The position numbers were made by a program, and so were the translations under genes. 64,000 nt of DNA from JADHUC01 sp964623055. Its GTDB lineage: Bacteria; Planctomycetota; Planctomycetia; Pirellulales; Pirellulaceae. The stretch spans positions 3,171 to 67,170 of the forward strand of contig CAZURK010000048.1 in the NCBI GenBank assembly GCA_964623055.1, written 5' to 3'. The notes under the pieces are model-generated. The model saw nothing but the letters and a program-made list of their open reading frames with translations. It was not told the DNA's origin and searched no databases. Positions 42,278 through 52,024 of the stretch are shown here, in pieces (position 1 is the first letter of the stretch; each line of letters begins with the position of its first letter).

Positions 42278-45079
42278 ATGACCGCGAAACCTACGAAACA
42301 CTATCGCCATCGTTGGGCTGCAACCGTGTTCTGCAGCCTTCTCGTGTTGCCACCTCTAGCATCATCGTCCGGTGGGGACGAAGTCACTGCCGTCCCTGTC
42401 GGCGTTGTCCCGTATGCGATGTGCGGCAGCGATGTAAACGGCGACGGCAAGGCTGATATCGTCGTGGGCGGCATCGACCAGGATGCCATCTGTGCAGTCA
42501 CCTCGTCCGGCGAACAACTCTGGCGATATTCGACCGAGGGCATGCCGCTGGCTATCGAAACGGCCGACATCGACGGAGACAAACGCGAGGAAATCGTTGC
42601 CATCATCGGCACGTCGGCCTCGAAAATCATCGTTCTGGATCACGCCGGCAAGCTCCGCCGAGAGATTTCGCCCGAGGTGATCGTCTACCTCCTGGAGCTT
42701 GGTGACATAGATGACGACGACCGCGCGGATATCGTTGTCGCGGGCTACATGGGAAAGATCCTTGCGTTCAATTCCCAAGGCAAGAGGATCTTCGACAAGA
42801 CCGTCACCCCGAAGAACTTCGTGCGACGCATGGCCGGCTTGGCGACCGGCGACATCGACGGCGACGGGCGCACGGACATCGCATACCACAGCAGCCTGCA
42901 ACTGCCCGGCATCCTGGATGCCGACGACAAACCTATGCGCCGCTTCATGCTGCCGTCGCTCGGCTGCGGACTGATCGACTGCGCGGACATCAACAATGAC
43001 GGCAAGACAGAATTGCTGTACGGCAGTCTGGGACAGGTTCGAGCGGAAAGCCGTACCAGGAAGCTTTGGTCGATTGACCTGAAGCAGAAAGGGGCCGAAC
43101 TCGGCGCCGAGGCTCCCGGGCTTAGAAAGTTCCCATGGGAATACGGGGGCACGCGATCGCTGGTGGCCGGCAACTTCACGTCAGATGAGGGTTTGGAGAT
43201 TGCCAGCTTTGCGTCGGATGGCAAATTCAACCTGCTGTCCGCCTCGGGCAAGAGCCTGCTGCGGACGAAAACTCGGCATCCGTTCTTGAGCATTTCGGCC
43301 GCCGACATGGACAACGACGGATTCGACGAGGCGCTGCTGTCGCGATTGCACTACCAGAACGTCTATGTTGCCAACTTCGACAAGGGCATCGAGGCCGCCG
43401 ATTCCGGTTTGCGCAAAGCCATGTCCGTAGATCACGTCACCGACGGACTCGACAAGATCCTCGCACAGATTGACTCGATCAAGAACACGCGGACTCGCGC
43501 CCGATCGCGCGACGAGAAGCTGCACGTGCTGTGGGGGATGGAAGCCACGATTGCACCGACGTTGTTTGGATCGACGATCAAGGTGCTCGACGAGAAGATG
43601 CGCGACATGCGGTGCGACAATGTCGAATACGCGTTCATGTTCACGCTGAAGGAAAAGGGGGTAGCGAAGTACAAACGAGACGGAATCTGCGCGGTCGGGC
43701 CGCTGGCGGCAAGCCAGAAGAAGCTGCTGGACATGTGCCGCAAATGGGAAGAGATGGGCGTGCGTTTCTACCCGGTGGTCAGCCACATGGGCGTGCCCAC
43801 CGTCATGCCGGAAACAGCCAAGAAGATCATGGACGTGGCGCCCAATGCATGCCAGGGTTACCTGACCTGGGAGACCATGGCGAACTATCCAAGCGAGGTA
43901 TGGTACGACTTCCTGCGCCGCACGGAAGAACTGGCGAAAATCTGCGTCGAGAAAGACAAAAAGATCTTGTTTGCCGAAGAAGCGCCGTTCTGGGTTTCGC
44001 TGGTCTCGGATCCCAAAGCTCGAGCGATTCTGTTGAAGCCCCAGTACAAACACGTGCTGGTACCCGTTCTGAAGACCCTGCTCCCTCACAGCGACAACGG
44101 CGACATCGCCGCCTATGTGGGTTCGATGCTTGCCGGCGAGATTGACACCTGGGGCATCACCAGCGAAGAAGATTTTTGGCCGATCCCGCTGGGTCATTAC
44201 CGCGGTTGCCCGGACGATATCGTGATGCGCCAGGACGTTATGGCCGTCGCACTCGGAGCACGATACATCATGGTGGAATCGGGGCACTTGTATTTCGAGC
44301 CCGTTGACAGGAAAGGTCACTACAATCCCATCTGGGCCACCAGCGCCAGGATTTCGCACGAGGCCAGGCGCGAGCACATGGCGGTGGAATTGTTCCGCAA
44401 AGGAATCCTGGGCCCCGTGACGTCGGACGACCTGTTGAGCGTTTCGCCAGTGGGATTCAGTATGTCCAGAAGCCCGAAGGTCGCCGACGCCCCGATGCAG
44501 TGGGCACGCTATGGCGTGAGTTTGTTCGACGGTGCGGGTCTGTTGGACTTGGGCATCACGTGCGTCATGCAGAACGCCGGGCCCTATTCCCTTTCGCGAA
44601 ATCTATACGGCTCGAAGAAACTGATGAACGGCGTCTTTCCTTCGACTCCCTGGGGCATCGTGCCAATCGTCGGTCACGAGGCAGCGGCGCGCGGTGTGGA
44701 CCGCATCCCGACGACAATCCGCACCGATGGCGACTTGGTGGCCAAGGACGGAACGAAGTTGGCCGCAAAGGACGCCATGCCCGCAATTATCAGCACCGTC
44801 AAGTCCGCCGCATCACAACTGCCGTTTCAAGCCGACGGCGTATTCATTTCTGCCAGACACGACGGCGACGGTCGCTATCAGGTCATCCTGATGGATACCG
44901 AAATGTTTGCACCGGCCGACATCGAGACCACACTCACCACAACCATCGCAGGTCTGGCCTGCTACGATGAGACCACCGGCGAGCGGCTCCCCATGCAGGA
45001 CAACCAAGTCACACTGACCGTGCCAGCCGGCGCATGGCGATTGCTCAGGTTTGAAACAAGCTCTACGCCTCGATCGTGA
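42278..45079 (+). CDS. Secreted FG-GAP/VCBS repeat protein with probable glycoside-hydrolase-like C-terminal region
   Basis: A 933-residue protein. ATG 42278 is chosen because it begins a signal peptide (WAATVFCSLLVLPPLASSSG); the frame further upstream translates a REP-like repeat. Residues about 35-330 contain six FG-GAP calcium-loop repeats (DVNGDGKADIVVGG, DIDGDKREEIVAI, DIDDDDRADIVVAGY, DIDGDGRTDIAYH, DINNDGKTELLYG, DMDNDGFDEALLSR), normally a beta-propeller. From about 420 onward there is an alpha/beta region like a TIM barrel (GICAVGPLAASQKKLLDMCR, GVRFYPVVSHMGVP, KKILFAEEAPFWVSLV, AAYVGSMLAGEIDTWG) with conserved acidic and aromatic residues. I do not recognise a known glycosidase family. 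It overlaps the convergent oxidoreductase gene by 17 bases. Confidence 0.7.
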   Translation: MTAKPTKHYRHRWAATVFCSLLVLPPLASSSGGDEVTAVPVGVVPYAMCGSDVNGDGKADIVVGGIDQDAICAVTSSGEQLWRYSTEGMPLAIETADIDGDKREEIVAIIGTSASKIIVLDHAGKLRREISPEVIVYLLELGDIDDDDRADIVVAGYMGKILAFNSQGKRIFDKTVTPKNFVRRMAGLATGDIDGDGRTDIAYHSSLQLPGILDADDKPMRRFMLPSLGCGLIDCADINNDGKTELLYGSLGQVRAESRTRKLWSIDLKQKGAELGAEAPGLRKFPWEYGGTRSLVAGNFTSDEGLEIASFASDGKFNLLSASGKSLLRTKTRHPFLSISAADMDNDGFDEALLSRLHYQNVYVANFDKGIEAADSGLRKAMSVDHVTDGLDKILAQIDSIKNTRTRARSRDEKLHVLWGMEATIAPTLFGSTIKVLDEKMRDMRCDNVEYAFMFTLKEKGVAKYKRDGICAVGPLAASQKKLLDMCRKWEEMGVRFYPVVSHMGVPTVMPETAKKIMDVAPNACQGYLTWETMANYPSEVWYDFLRRTEELAKICVEKDKKILFAEEAPFWVSLVSDPKARAILLKPQYKHVLVPVLKTLLPHSDNGDIAAYVGSMLAGEIDTWGITSEEDFWPIPLGHYRGCPDDIVMRQDVMAVALGARYIMVESGHLYFEPVDRKGHYNPIWATSARISHEARREHMAVELFRKGILGPVTSDDLLSVSPVGFSMSRSPKVADAPMQWARYGVSLFDGAGLLDLGITCVMQNAGPYSLSRNLYGSKKLMNGVFPSTPWGIVPIVGHEAAARGVDRIPTTIRTDGDLVAKDGTKLAAKDAMPAIISTVKSAASQLPFQADGVFISARHDGDGRYQVILMDTEMFAPADIETTLTTTIAGLACYDETTGERLPMQDNQVTLTVPAGAWRLLRFETSSTPRS

Positions 45080-46415
45080 ACGGTGCTCGCTGCGGGCGGC
45101 TGACCAGGGCGCTGGCTTGTTCGTCGCCGATGAAGTCCTCCTTCTCAGGATCCCATCGCAGCTTCCGCTTCAACAGCATGGCGATGTTGCACAGGTGGCA
45201 GGAACTTACTTCGCGGTGATGCGAGAACACGTCGGACACCGGCTCGCCACCGTCTTTCACGCAGTCGAAGAAGTTCTGCATGTGCCCGCGCCGTTCTTTA
45301 CCCTTGTACAGCTTCTGGATTTCTTGCTCGAACATCTCTTTGTCAGCATCGGTCAGCTCTTCCACTGGTTTGCCAGTGATTCGACGTCGGTTGACAAAGA
45401 TCCGGCCTTTGCTGCCTTCGAACAAGATGCCGTTGTCCGGACCGTGTTGCACGTGGATCTGCGAGTCGTCGGCAAACTTCAAGTCGATGTGGAACCGCAT
45501 GGCCGTGTTGTAGCCGTTGGGGATCTTCTGTTTGCCCGCAAAGAAAGCGACCGGATCGAAATCGTCTGGGATGTTGGGAAAGGTGCCTTCGCCTTCGATC
45601 TCGGCAGGGCCGGTGCCCTCATTGCCCAGCCCCCAATGAGCGATGTCGACGTGGTGCGCTCCCCAGTCAGTCAGCTTGCCGCCGGAGTATTCCAGCCACC
45701 AGCGGAAACTGCCGTGGCAGCGTTGCGGTGTATAAGGCACCTCGGGGCACTGGCCGAGCCAAGTGTTCCAGTCGAGTTGATCGGGCGGATCGGCTGTGGG
45801 AAACGGCTCGCTGTTCGGCGCGCCGCCGATCGAGCAGGTAGCCTTGAGCGGCGCGCCCAAGCGTCCGCTGCGGGCAATGGCGACCGCAAGCAGGAACTGG
45901 TGGCCGCTCCGCTGCTGTGTGCCGACCTGGAACACTCGTCCGGTTTCCTTGACCACCTTACAGATCTTCTTGCCCTCGTCGATGGTCAAAGTCAGTGGCT
46001 TTTCGCAGTACACGTCTTTGCCGGCTTTCATGGATTCGATGGCGATCTTCGTGTGCCAGTGGTCCGGTGTGCCGATCGTGACCACGTCGATGTCTTTGCG
46101 CTCAAGCAGTTGACGATAGTCGCTGTAGATCTGGCACTTGCCACCAAATCGGGAAGCGAATCGTTCGGCCCGCTGTGCGTCGACATCGGCGCAAGCGATC
46201 ATGTTGCCCCTGCCACCCGCATCGCGCCCTATCCCGCCGCCGCGTCCACCCACACCGATCGAACCCACGCCCAGACGATCATTGGCATCCTGAGCCTTGG
46301 CTTGAGAGGAAGAACTCGTCCAGAAATAGGGTACCGCTATTCCCCCAGCGGCAATTATTGAAGACCTTTTCAGAAAACCACGACGCGTTGACGTTGACTG
46401 TGTAGGACTACTCAC
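45063..46415 (-). CDS. Gfo/Idh/MocA-family oxidoreductase 4, exported
   Basis: A 450-residue protein with a twin-arginine leader (STSTRRGFLKRSSIIAAGGI) and a Rossmann start LGVGSIGVGGRGGGIGRDAG. The family motif is canonical, GKDVYCEKPLTLTIDEGK, and the C-terminal domain has RWWLEYSGGKLTDWGAHHVD with the conserved Asp and His pair. It is the closest relative in the window of oxidoreductase 3. It is probably a periplasmic NAD(P)-dependent sugar dehydrogenase. Its 3' end overlaps the convergent FG-GAP gene by 17 bases, with the two stop codons inside each other's coding sequence, so no terminator separates them. Confidence 0.85.
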   Translation of the reverse strand: MSSPTQSTSTRRGFLKRSSIIAAGGIAVPYFWTSSSSQAKAQDANDRLGVGSIGVGGRGGGIGRDAGGRGNMIACADVDAQRAERFASRFGGKCQIYSDYRQLLERKDIDVVTIGTPDHWHTKIAIESMKAGKDVYCEKPLTLTIDEGKKICKVVKETGRVFQVGTQQRSGHQFLLAVAIARSGRLGAPLKATCSIGGAPNSEPFPTADPPDQLDWNTWLGQCPEVPYTPQRCHGSFRWWLEYSGGKLTDWGAHHVDIAHWGLGNEGTGPAEIEGEGTFPNIPDDFDPVAFFAGKQKIPNGYNTAMRFHIDLKFADDSQIHVQHGPDNGILFEGSKGRIFVNRRRITGKPVEELTDADKEMFEQEIQKLYKGKERRGHMQNFFDCVKDGGEPVSDVFSHHREVSSCHLCNIAMLLKRKLRWDPEKEDFIGDEQASALVSRPQRAPFTIEA

Positions 46416-46500
46416 TGCCTGGGTCCTCCTGGCAAGGAAAGGTAAAGGGACTTATCTATTGACATGGAGATTGGAATGGTGACGTGCCATGACGTTGTTC

Positions 46501-48390
46501 TCAGTCTCTTAATCGAGTCGGTAGATACTTGACCATGCGGTCCAGGTAGTCGGCGGGGTAAATGGCTTTGATCGAAGCTTTTTCGATTGCTGGCAAGGCC
46601 GGCCCAGCGTCGTCGCCCATGCGGTAGAGTACGTTCATCGCCCGAAGACGTACGAAAGGCGTTGGGTGCGCGAGTGCCTCGACCAGCGCAGCTCGCGCTC
46701 GATCCACCTGACCAATTTGGTATAGTCCCTCGGCCGCAGCGACGCGCACCAGCGGCGAGTCGTCCACCCGACATCTTTCGAGAGCCGACTCGGCCGGTCG
46801 AGCCTGTTGGCCGAGCATCACGAGCCCGAGTGTTGCCCACCAGCGAAGTATCGGTTCGTCGTCGTCGAGCAGCTCGAGCAGTTTCGGCAGATTATCCGCG
46901 TCCCGTTCACCGACCAACTCCGCCACCGGCAGTATGCGCTGCAACGGGTATTTGCCTTCGTTCTGACCGACTTCGTATTGGGTCGAACCTTCGGCGCGGG
47001 CGTGCATCTCGTACTCGCTCATCAGGCCCAGGTCGCGGGTGCGAAGCTGCCAGTCGTGAAGTTCCTGCCGCATACGGCGAAGCACGTCGGCGCAGTTCGG
47101 ATCGTCGGCAAGGTTGTGAATCATGTGTGAATCGGCTTCCAGATCATATAGCTCCTCGGTCGGCTTGGGTTGGAAGTAGCGATCCTGGATCGGGTTCAGC
47201 TTGCCTTCCTCGTGCAATCGGGTCCACACCTGCGCCGTGGGCATGGTCAGCGTGTAGCTGCAGAACGGCGCATATGTGAGGTGCGGCATGAAGTTGCGAT
47301 GGTACTGGTACTTGCTGTCCCGTACCACACGGATGATCTCATACCATTCCGCCATGCGATCGCGAATGGCGAAGGCGTATTGCCGTGGCGGCTGGGCCTG
47401 CTCGCCCAAGAATGCCTTGCCCTGCATGTGCTCCGGTACGTTGATGCCAACTAGCGAAAGCAACGTGGGTGGAAAGTCCACGAAACTGACAAGCCGATCG
47501 GTCACCGTGCCCGGGCCATCGGGTGCCAACTGCTGATACTTCTCAGGAAAGCGGATGATCAGCGGCACTCGGAGACCCCAGTCCCAGACCCACTTCTTGC
47601 ACATCGGCATGCCGACGCCGTGGTCGGAGTAGAAGAATACGATAGTGTTGTCGGCCAAGCCCGCCTCGCCGAGCTCTTTCAGACGATCGGCGATCCAGTG
47701 ATCCAACGCTGTGATATTGTCGTGATAGTTGGCCCAGTCGCGGCGAACCTCGGGCACGTTCGGATGAAATGGCGGTACGGGCGCTTTGTCCGGATCGTGC
47801 AGTTCATCTTCGCTGAGCTTCGCCGCATGGCGGGCGTGGTTCTTCTCCCAGATCTGACTTTCATGCGAGCCCGTATAGTTGAACACGGCGAAGAACGGCT
47901 GATCCGGTTTGCGGTTTCGCCAATGGGCCTTGCCCGAGCATTCGTCCCACGCCTCGCCGGGCGTTGGGAAGTTGTAATCGGTCTTGGATTTGTTGGTGCA
48001 GTAGTAGCCGGCTTCACGAAGCAACTGGCTGTAGGTAGGGATCGAATCGGGCAACCGGATTCGGCTGCGCATATCCTGCGATCCTATCGTCGACGAGTAC
48101 ATGCCGGTGATCAGACACGAGCGGTTGACTGCACACACACCGCAGATGCCCACCGCGTGCGTGTACCGGACGCCCTCTTTGGCAAGCTGGTCCAGGTTCG
48201 GCGTAATGGCATAATCGTCGCCGTAGCAGCCGAGATTCGGACTGATGTCCTCGCAAGTCAGCCAGAGGACGTTCGGACGCTCGTCGGCGGCCTGAACTGA
48301 GTTGGTCAACAGCGAGGCAAACGCTGTAACACTAAGAAGGAGAATACCCAATATGTTTCTTGGACCCGGCGTTACAGGATTCGTATTCAT
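46501..48390 (-). CDS. Secreted sulfatase 3 fused to C-terminal HEAT repeats
   Basis: A 629-residue protein with a signal peptide (ILGILLLSVTAFASLLTNSV). Residues 38-490 are a family S1 sulfatase: NVLWLTCEDISPNLGCYGDD, the formylglycine region GICGVCAVNRSCLITGMYSS with Cys 86, and the metal site VFFYSDHGVGMPMCKK. The motif reads C-A-V-N-R rather than C-x-P/A-S-R, so Pro and Ser are both replaced. From about residue 515 the chain turns into HEAT-type repeats (NLPKLLELLDDDEPILRWWA; LVRVAAAEGLYQIGQVDRAR; FVRLRAMNVLYRMGDDAGPA). Fusion of a sulfatase to HEAT repeats is unusual. Maturation by formylglycine-generating enzyme is uncertain given the motif. Confidence 0.85.
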   Translation of the reverse strand: MNTNPVTPGPRNILGILLLSVTAFASLLTNSVQAADERPNVLWLTCEDISPNLGCYGDDYAITPNLDQLAKEGVRYTHAVGICGVCAVNRSCLITGMYSSTIGSQDMRSRIRLPDSIPTYSQLLREAGYYCTNKSKTDYNFPTPGEAWDECSGKAHWRNRKPDQPFFAVFNYTGSHESQIWEKNHARHAAKLSEDELHDPDKAPVPPFHPNVPEVRRDWANYHDNITALDHWIADRLKELGEAGLADNTIVFFYSDHGVGMPMCKKWVWDWGLRVPLIIRFPEKYQQLAPDGPGTVTDRLVSFVDFPPTLLSLVGINVPEHMQGKAFLGEQAQPPRQYAFAIRDRMAEWYEIIRVVRDSKYQYHRNFMPHLTYAPFCSYTLTMPTAQVWTRLHEEGKLNPIQDRYFQPKPTEELYDLEADSHMIHNLADDPNCADVLRRMRQELHDWQLRTRDLGLMSEYEMHARAEGSTQYEVGQNEGKYPLQRILPVAELVGERDADNLPKLLELLDDDEPILRWWATLGLVMLGQQARPAESALERCRVDDSPLVRVAAAEGLYQIGQVDRARAALVEALAHPTPFVRLRAMNVLYRMGDDAGPALPAIEKASIKAIYPADYLDRMVKYLPTRLRD

Positions 48391-48589
48391 CGTTCTTCCT
48401 ATGGTTGATATGCCTGATTATCGAATAGCATGTTAACTCATCGCCCACGGATGGCACAGCAGACCCACGAATGCGTCGCCCAAGTACGACCCCGTAGCTC
48501 TGTCTTGCCACCCTACTGCAGCAACCAGGGTACTCAATCCGCAACGGTCTAGCCATAATGAGACGAGACAGAGCGAAAGGAAACCACCC

Positions 48590-51500
48590 ATGAAATGCTT
48601 CAACGTGAATAGACCGATGATGCTGACGTTCCTCGTTGCCGTCGTGGCGATCACCATAGAGGACTCCTGCATGATGGCCGCGGAGTTGCCGGATCAGGTC
48701 TACGTCAAGAAAGCAACTTGGGCCGAGACGATGATCGCTACTCGCGCGAACTGCGCTGAGTGGGCCAAGGGTCAGAAGGAAGGTCAATTGACCGGCACGC
48801 CGCTGCCAGCAGTGTGGCGCAAGATCCAGGCTGACTGGCCGACGCATGGCGCCTGGTTCCGGCAGGATCTGCGAGGCGTTCGCTACCTGGATTGGTTCCT
48901 CCAAACCGGCAACACGCACTTTGAACGTTGGATCATGAGCCAAACAGCGCCGCGGATCGGCGAAGCCAGCGAACCGCTGACAGAGGAGTTGACGGATCTG
49001 CAACAAGCGAAAACCGATTCGAACGATCCTCGTTGGCTAGAGCTGTATGCCCGCGCCCGCCGGCTGGAAGAGACCCTGACGGTCACACGCCAGCTTTGGC
49101 TTGGCGAGTTGCGAAACGCGTTCGAGGAGCAAGCAGCCGATATGATTCGCTCGAAGCTGCCGTCGGAAGACGCGCGGTGGGATGCGCTGAAACGTTGGGC
49201 CAGCAAATGTGTGGATCGCGGCGTGGTGGCTCACGTGGGCAGCGTCAGTGGACTGAAGTCCGCGGTCGATTCGCTGACCACCGCGATGCCGGAACGGTTC
49301 TCTGGAGGCGAGGCGTTTCTTGAGCGACTCGCGGACACCGAGCCGAAATGGAACGAAATGATCGCTGGGCTGCTTGCCCAGGACCCCAAAGCACTCAGCA
49401 AGTTGCCGGCGTTGCATAGCGAAGTCCAGGCGTTCCGTCAATCGTTGCTGCTGGCGATCCGCGGCATGCCCGAGTTTCTGGAAACGTGGTCGGATGTCGA
49501 TTTGAAGACGGATTGGGAAGAGCAATATGCCGCGCTCGCGCACGACTTGGCGGACCGCGCTCGATTCGACGGCATCGCCGCAGAGGTATTCCGGCCCGAA
49601 TCGCTCGTGCTGCCGGAAGACCGCGATCCGGCCGATATCGTGTTGCGGCGCACGACAGCGTTGCTGTCCGACTTGCGCAGCACCACTGGCGCGCCGAAGC
49701 TGGCCGCTTTCGAAAAGGAACTCGCTGCGCTGGACAAGGCAAACCTTGCTGTGCCGCTTGACAACATCGAAGCTCGCTACGTGCTGTTCGCCGATGCCTG
49801 CCGACTGCGACGCGAGATCGCTTTCAGCAATCCGTTGCTGGACTTCGACAAGCTGCTGTTCATCAAACGCCACCTGGCCATCTACAACCATATGTGCGAC
49901 CAGTACTATGGCATCACCGCCCGGCCCGGCGGCGCCTTGTGCGTACTGGACAATCCGTTCGGGAAAAAGGGGACAGGTCCAATTTACCGGAACGGCCCGG
50001 AGGGTGCTGCGCATAAATTGGACCTGTCCCCTTTTTCCGGCCCGCATGTCCGCGACTTGTTGGCGAACTCGGTTGTCGAGCGCGGCCGACTGAAGGGCGA
50101 GAATATCGATGGCGGGCCGAACCAAACATGGAATCTTCGCTACAACGGCGTGGGCAGTCTGAGCGGTGACGAGACCGAAGGCGGGTCGTTCCTGTCGCCC
50201 GATGTCTCGTTCGACGGCGACGAGATCGCCTTTGCCTATGTCGAATGCAGCGGCGAACGAGAGCATCGTTCGCACACGGACCCCAGCCGCGGCCACTGGC
50301 CGGAAGGCCGCTGTTATCACATCTTCAAGGTTCGCGCCGACGGTTCGCATCTGGAACAATTGACCGACGGCACCTGGAACGACTTCGATCCCTGTTGGAT
50401 GCCGAGCGGGCGGATTGCGTTCACCTCCGAACGCCGCGGCGGATATCTGCGGTGCGGACGTGTATGCCCCACGTACACCCTGTATGACATGGCGGCCGAC
50501 GGTTCTGGCATCCGTTGTCTGAGTTATCACGAGACGAACGAGTGGCATCCCAGCGTGGCCCACGACGGTCGTATTGTCTGGACCCGCTGGGACTACGTCG
50601 ACCGCCACGGTTGCACGGCCCATATGCCGTGGACGACTACGCCGGACGGGCGCGATCCTCGTCCCGTGCACGGCAACTACGCACCGCGGCAGAGCCGGCC
50701 TGACATGGAAGTCGACGTGAGGGCGATTCCCGGTTCGCGCAGGTACATCGCCACGGCCGCTCCGCATCATGGGCAAGCGTTCGGCTCGCTGGTCATGATC
50801 GACCCACCGACTCCCGACGACGACGGTATGGCACCCGTCAAACGGATCACGCCGGACGTCGGGTTTCCGGAGAGCCAGCGCGGGGCGAACGGTTACGGGG
50901 CGGCTTGGCCGTTGAGCGAGGACTATTATCTTTGTGTCTACGACGCCGGCAAGGCGATCGGCAAACGGGGCGCGGCGGGGCATTACAGCGTCTACCTGCT
51001 GGACAGCTTCGGCAACAAGGAACTGGTCTATCGCGACCCGGAGATCGGCTGCCATAACCCCATCCCGCTTCGTTCCCGCCCCGCCCCGCCGGTCATTCCG
51101 GACGCCTCTTTGCCATTGGCGGCCGACGCGCCGGCCGAGGCCGTGGTAGGTGTCGCGAACGTCTACAACAGCAGCCAGCCCTGGCCCGAAGGGACAAAGA
51201 TCAAAGCCCTGCGCATCTACCAAGTCCTGCCGCTGTCGGTGGAATCGGCCGCCGTGCCGCACAACACGGGCCTGCAGATACCGCAGGGAAGCGACTCGAT
51301 CAACCTGGCCCGCGCCGTGCTCGGGACGGTGCCCGTCGAGCCCGATGGCAGCGCGCACTTCACGGTGCCAGCCGGAAAGGAATTGTACTTCCAAGTGCTG
51401 GACGAGCAGGGACTGGCAATAACGTCGATGCGATCGGGGACCCATTTCCAGCCGGGCGAGCAGGCGATGTGCCAGGGCTGCCACGAACCGCGTCCCGGGA

Positions 51501-52018
51501 CGCCGTCGCAGTCCGTGCCCAGCGATTTGATGGCGATGCGACGCGCCCCGTCTCGATTACAGCCGGATGTGGACGGCACAAATCCGTTCAGCTACCCGCG
51601 CCTGGTCCAGCCGGTGCTCGACAAACACTGCGTAGAGTGCCACGCCAAGGACCCCGATGAAGCACCACGTCTGGACGCCGAACTGCTCACACACCCGGGC
51701 GGCGGTTGGATGAACCGGCAGACCGTCTACTACGCCTCGTATCTCAGCCTCGCGCCAAAATACGGCTTCTACGACTACGGGGGCAGCGGCTGGACGGATC
51801 CCAAATGGTACCGCACCACACCCGGCGAGTTCGGTGCCCGGGCATCGAAGCTGTACCAGATGCTCGCCGACGGACATCACGACGTGAACCTCTCGCCGGA
51901 AGAACTCCACCGCATCACCGTCTGGCTCGACTCCTGCTCGCTGTTCTACGGCGTCTACGAGCCGGAAGGCGGCCAGGCACAACTCCGTGGCCAAATCGCT
52001 CGGCCGACCCTGGAATAG
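48590..52018 (+). CDS. HzsA-related secreted protein: beta-propeller with two c-type heme motifs
   Basis: A 1142-residue protein with a signal-type N-terminus (MMLTFLVAVVAITIEDSC). Residues about 30-440 are helical. From about 490 to 900 there is a WD40/PD40-like propeller (FLSPDVSFDGDEIAFAYVEC, WNDFDPCWMPSGRIAFTSER, WHPSVAHDGRIVWTRWD). The C-terminal part carries two CxxCH heme-c motifs, CQGCH near residue 960 and CVECH near 1014. The order resembles the hydrazine synthase alpha-subunit middle domain found in many planctomycetes that do not make hydrazine, where the role is unknown; electron transfer or oxidation of a substrate is likely. A repeat insertion adds about 26 residues near 457-483. 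Confidence 0.75.
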   Translation: MKCFNVNRPMMLTFLVAVVAITIEDSCMMAAELPDQVYVKKATWAETMIATRANCAEWAKGQKEGQLTGTPLPAVWRKIQADWPTHGAWFRQDLRGVRYLDWFLQTGNTHFERWIMSQTAPRIGEASEPLTEELTDLQQAKTDSNDPRWLELYARARRLEETLTVTRQLWLGELRNAFEEQAADMIRSKLPSEDARWDALKRWASKCVDRGVVAHVGSVSGLKSAVDSLTTAMPERFSGGEAFLERLADTEPKWNEMIAGLLAQDPKALSKLPALHSEVQAFRQSLLLAIRGMPEFLETWSDVDLKTDWEEQYAALAHDLADRARFDGIAAEVFRPESLVLPEDRDPADIVLRRTTALLSDLRSTTGAPKLAAFEKELAALDKANLAVPLDNIEARYVLFADACRLRREIAFSNPLLDFDKLLFIKRHLAIYNHMCDQYYGITARPGGALCVLDNPFGKKGTGPIYRNGPEGAAHKLDLSPFSGPHVRDLLANSVVERGRLKGENIDGGPNQTWNLRYNGVGSLSGDETEGGSFLSPDVSFDGDEIAFAYVECSGEREHRSHTDPSRGHWPEGRCYHIFKVRADGSHLEQLTDGTWNDFDPCWMPSGRIAFTSERRGGYLRCGRVCPTYTLYDMAADGSGIRCLSYHETNEWHPSVAHDGRIVWTRWDYVDRHGCTAHMPWTTTPDGRDPRPVHGNYAPRQSRPDMEVDVRAIPGSRRYIATAAPHHGQAFGSLVMIDPPTPDDDGMAPVKRITPDVGFPESQRGANGYGAAWPLSEDYYLCVYDAGKAIGKRGAAGHYSVYLLDSFGNKELVYRDPEIGCHNPIPLRSRPAPPVIPDASLPLAADAPAEAVVGVANVYNSSQPWPEGTKIKALRIYQVLPLSVESAAVPHNTGLQIPQGSDSINLARAVLGTVPVEPDGSAHFTVPAGKELYFQVLDEQGLAITSMRSGTHFQPGEQAMCQGCHEPRPGTPSQSVPSDLMAMRRAPSRLQPDVDGTNPFSYPRLVQPVLDKHCVECHAKDPDEAPRLDAELLTHPGGGWMNRQTVYYASYLSLAPKYGFYDYGGSGWTDPKWYRTTPGEFGARASKLYQMLADGHHDVNLSPEELHRITVWLDSCSLFYGVYEPEGGQAQLRGQIARPTLE
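49962..50038. repeat. Perfect 25-bp inverted repeat inserted in frame in the HzsA-like gene
   Basis: Arms 49962-49986 and 50014-50038 are exact reverse complements; the left arm begins GGAAAAAGGGGACAGGTCCA and ends ATTTA. The 27-base spacer is GC-rich. The element is read as about 26 residues (GKKGTGPIYRNGPEG onward) without breaking the frame. The arm word looks like the REP type seen beside RAYT transposases; that link is inference. Confidence 0.85.
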
Positions 52019-52024
52019 AGTTGA

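Noticed and set aside
49037..51484. Minus-strand open frame of 815 codons
   Set aside because: It lies wholly inside the HzsA-like gene on the opposite strand, has no plausible start or ribosome-binding site and no recognisable motifs; it is a high-GC shadow frame.
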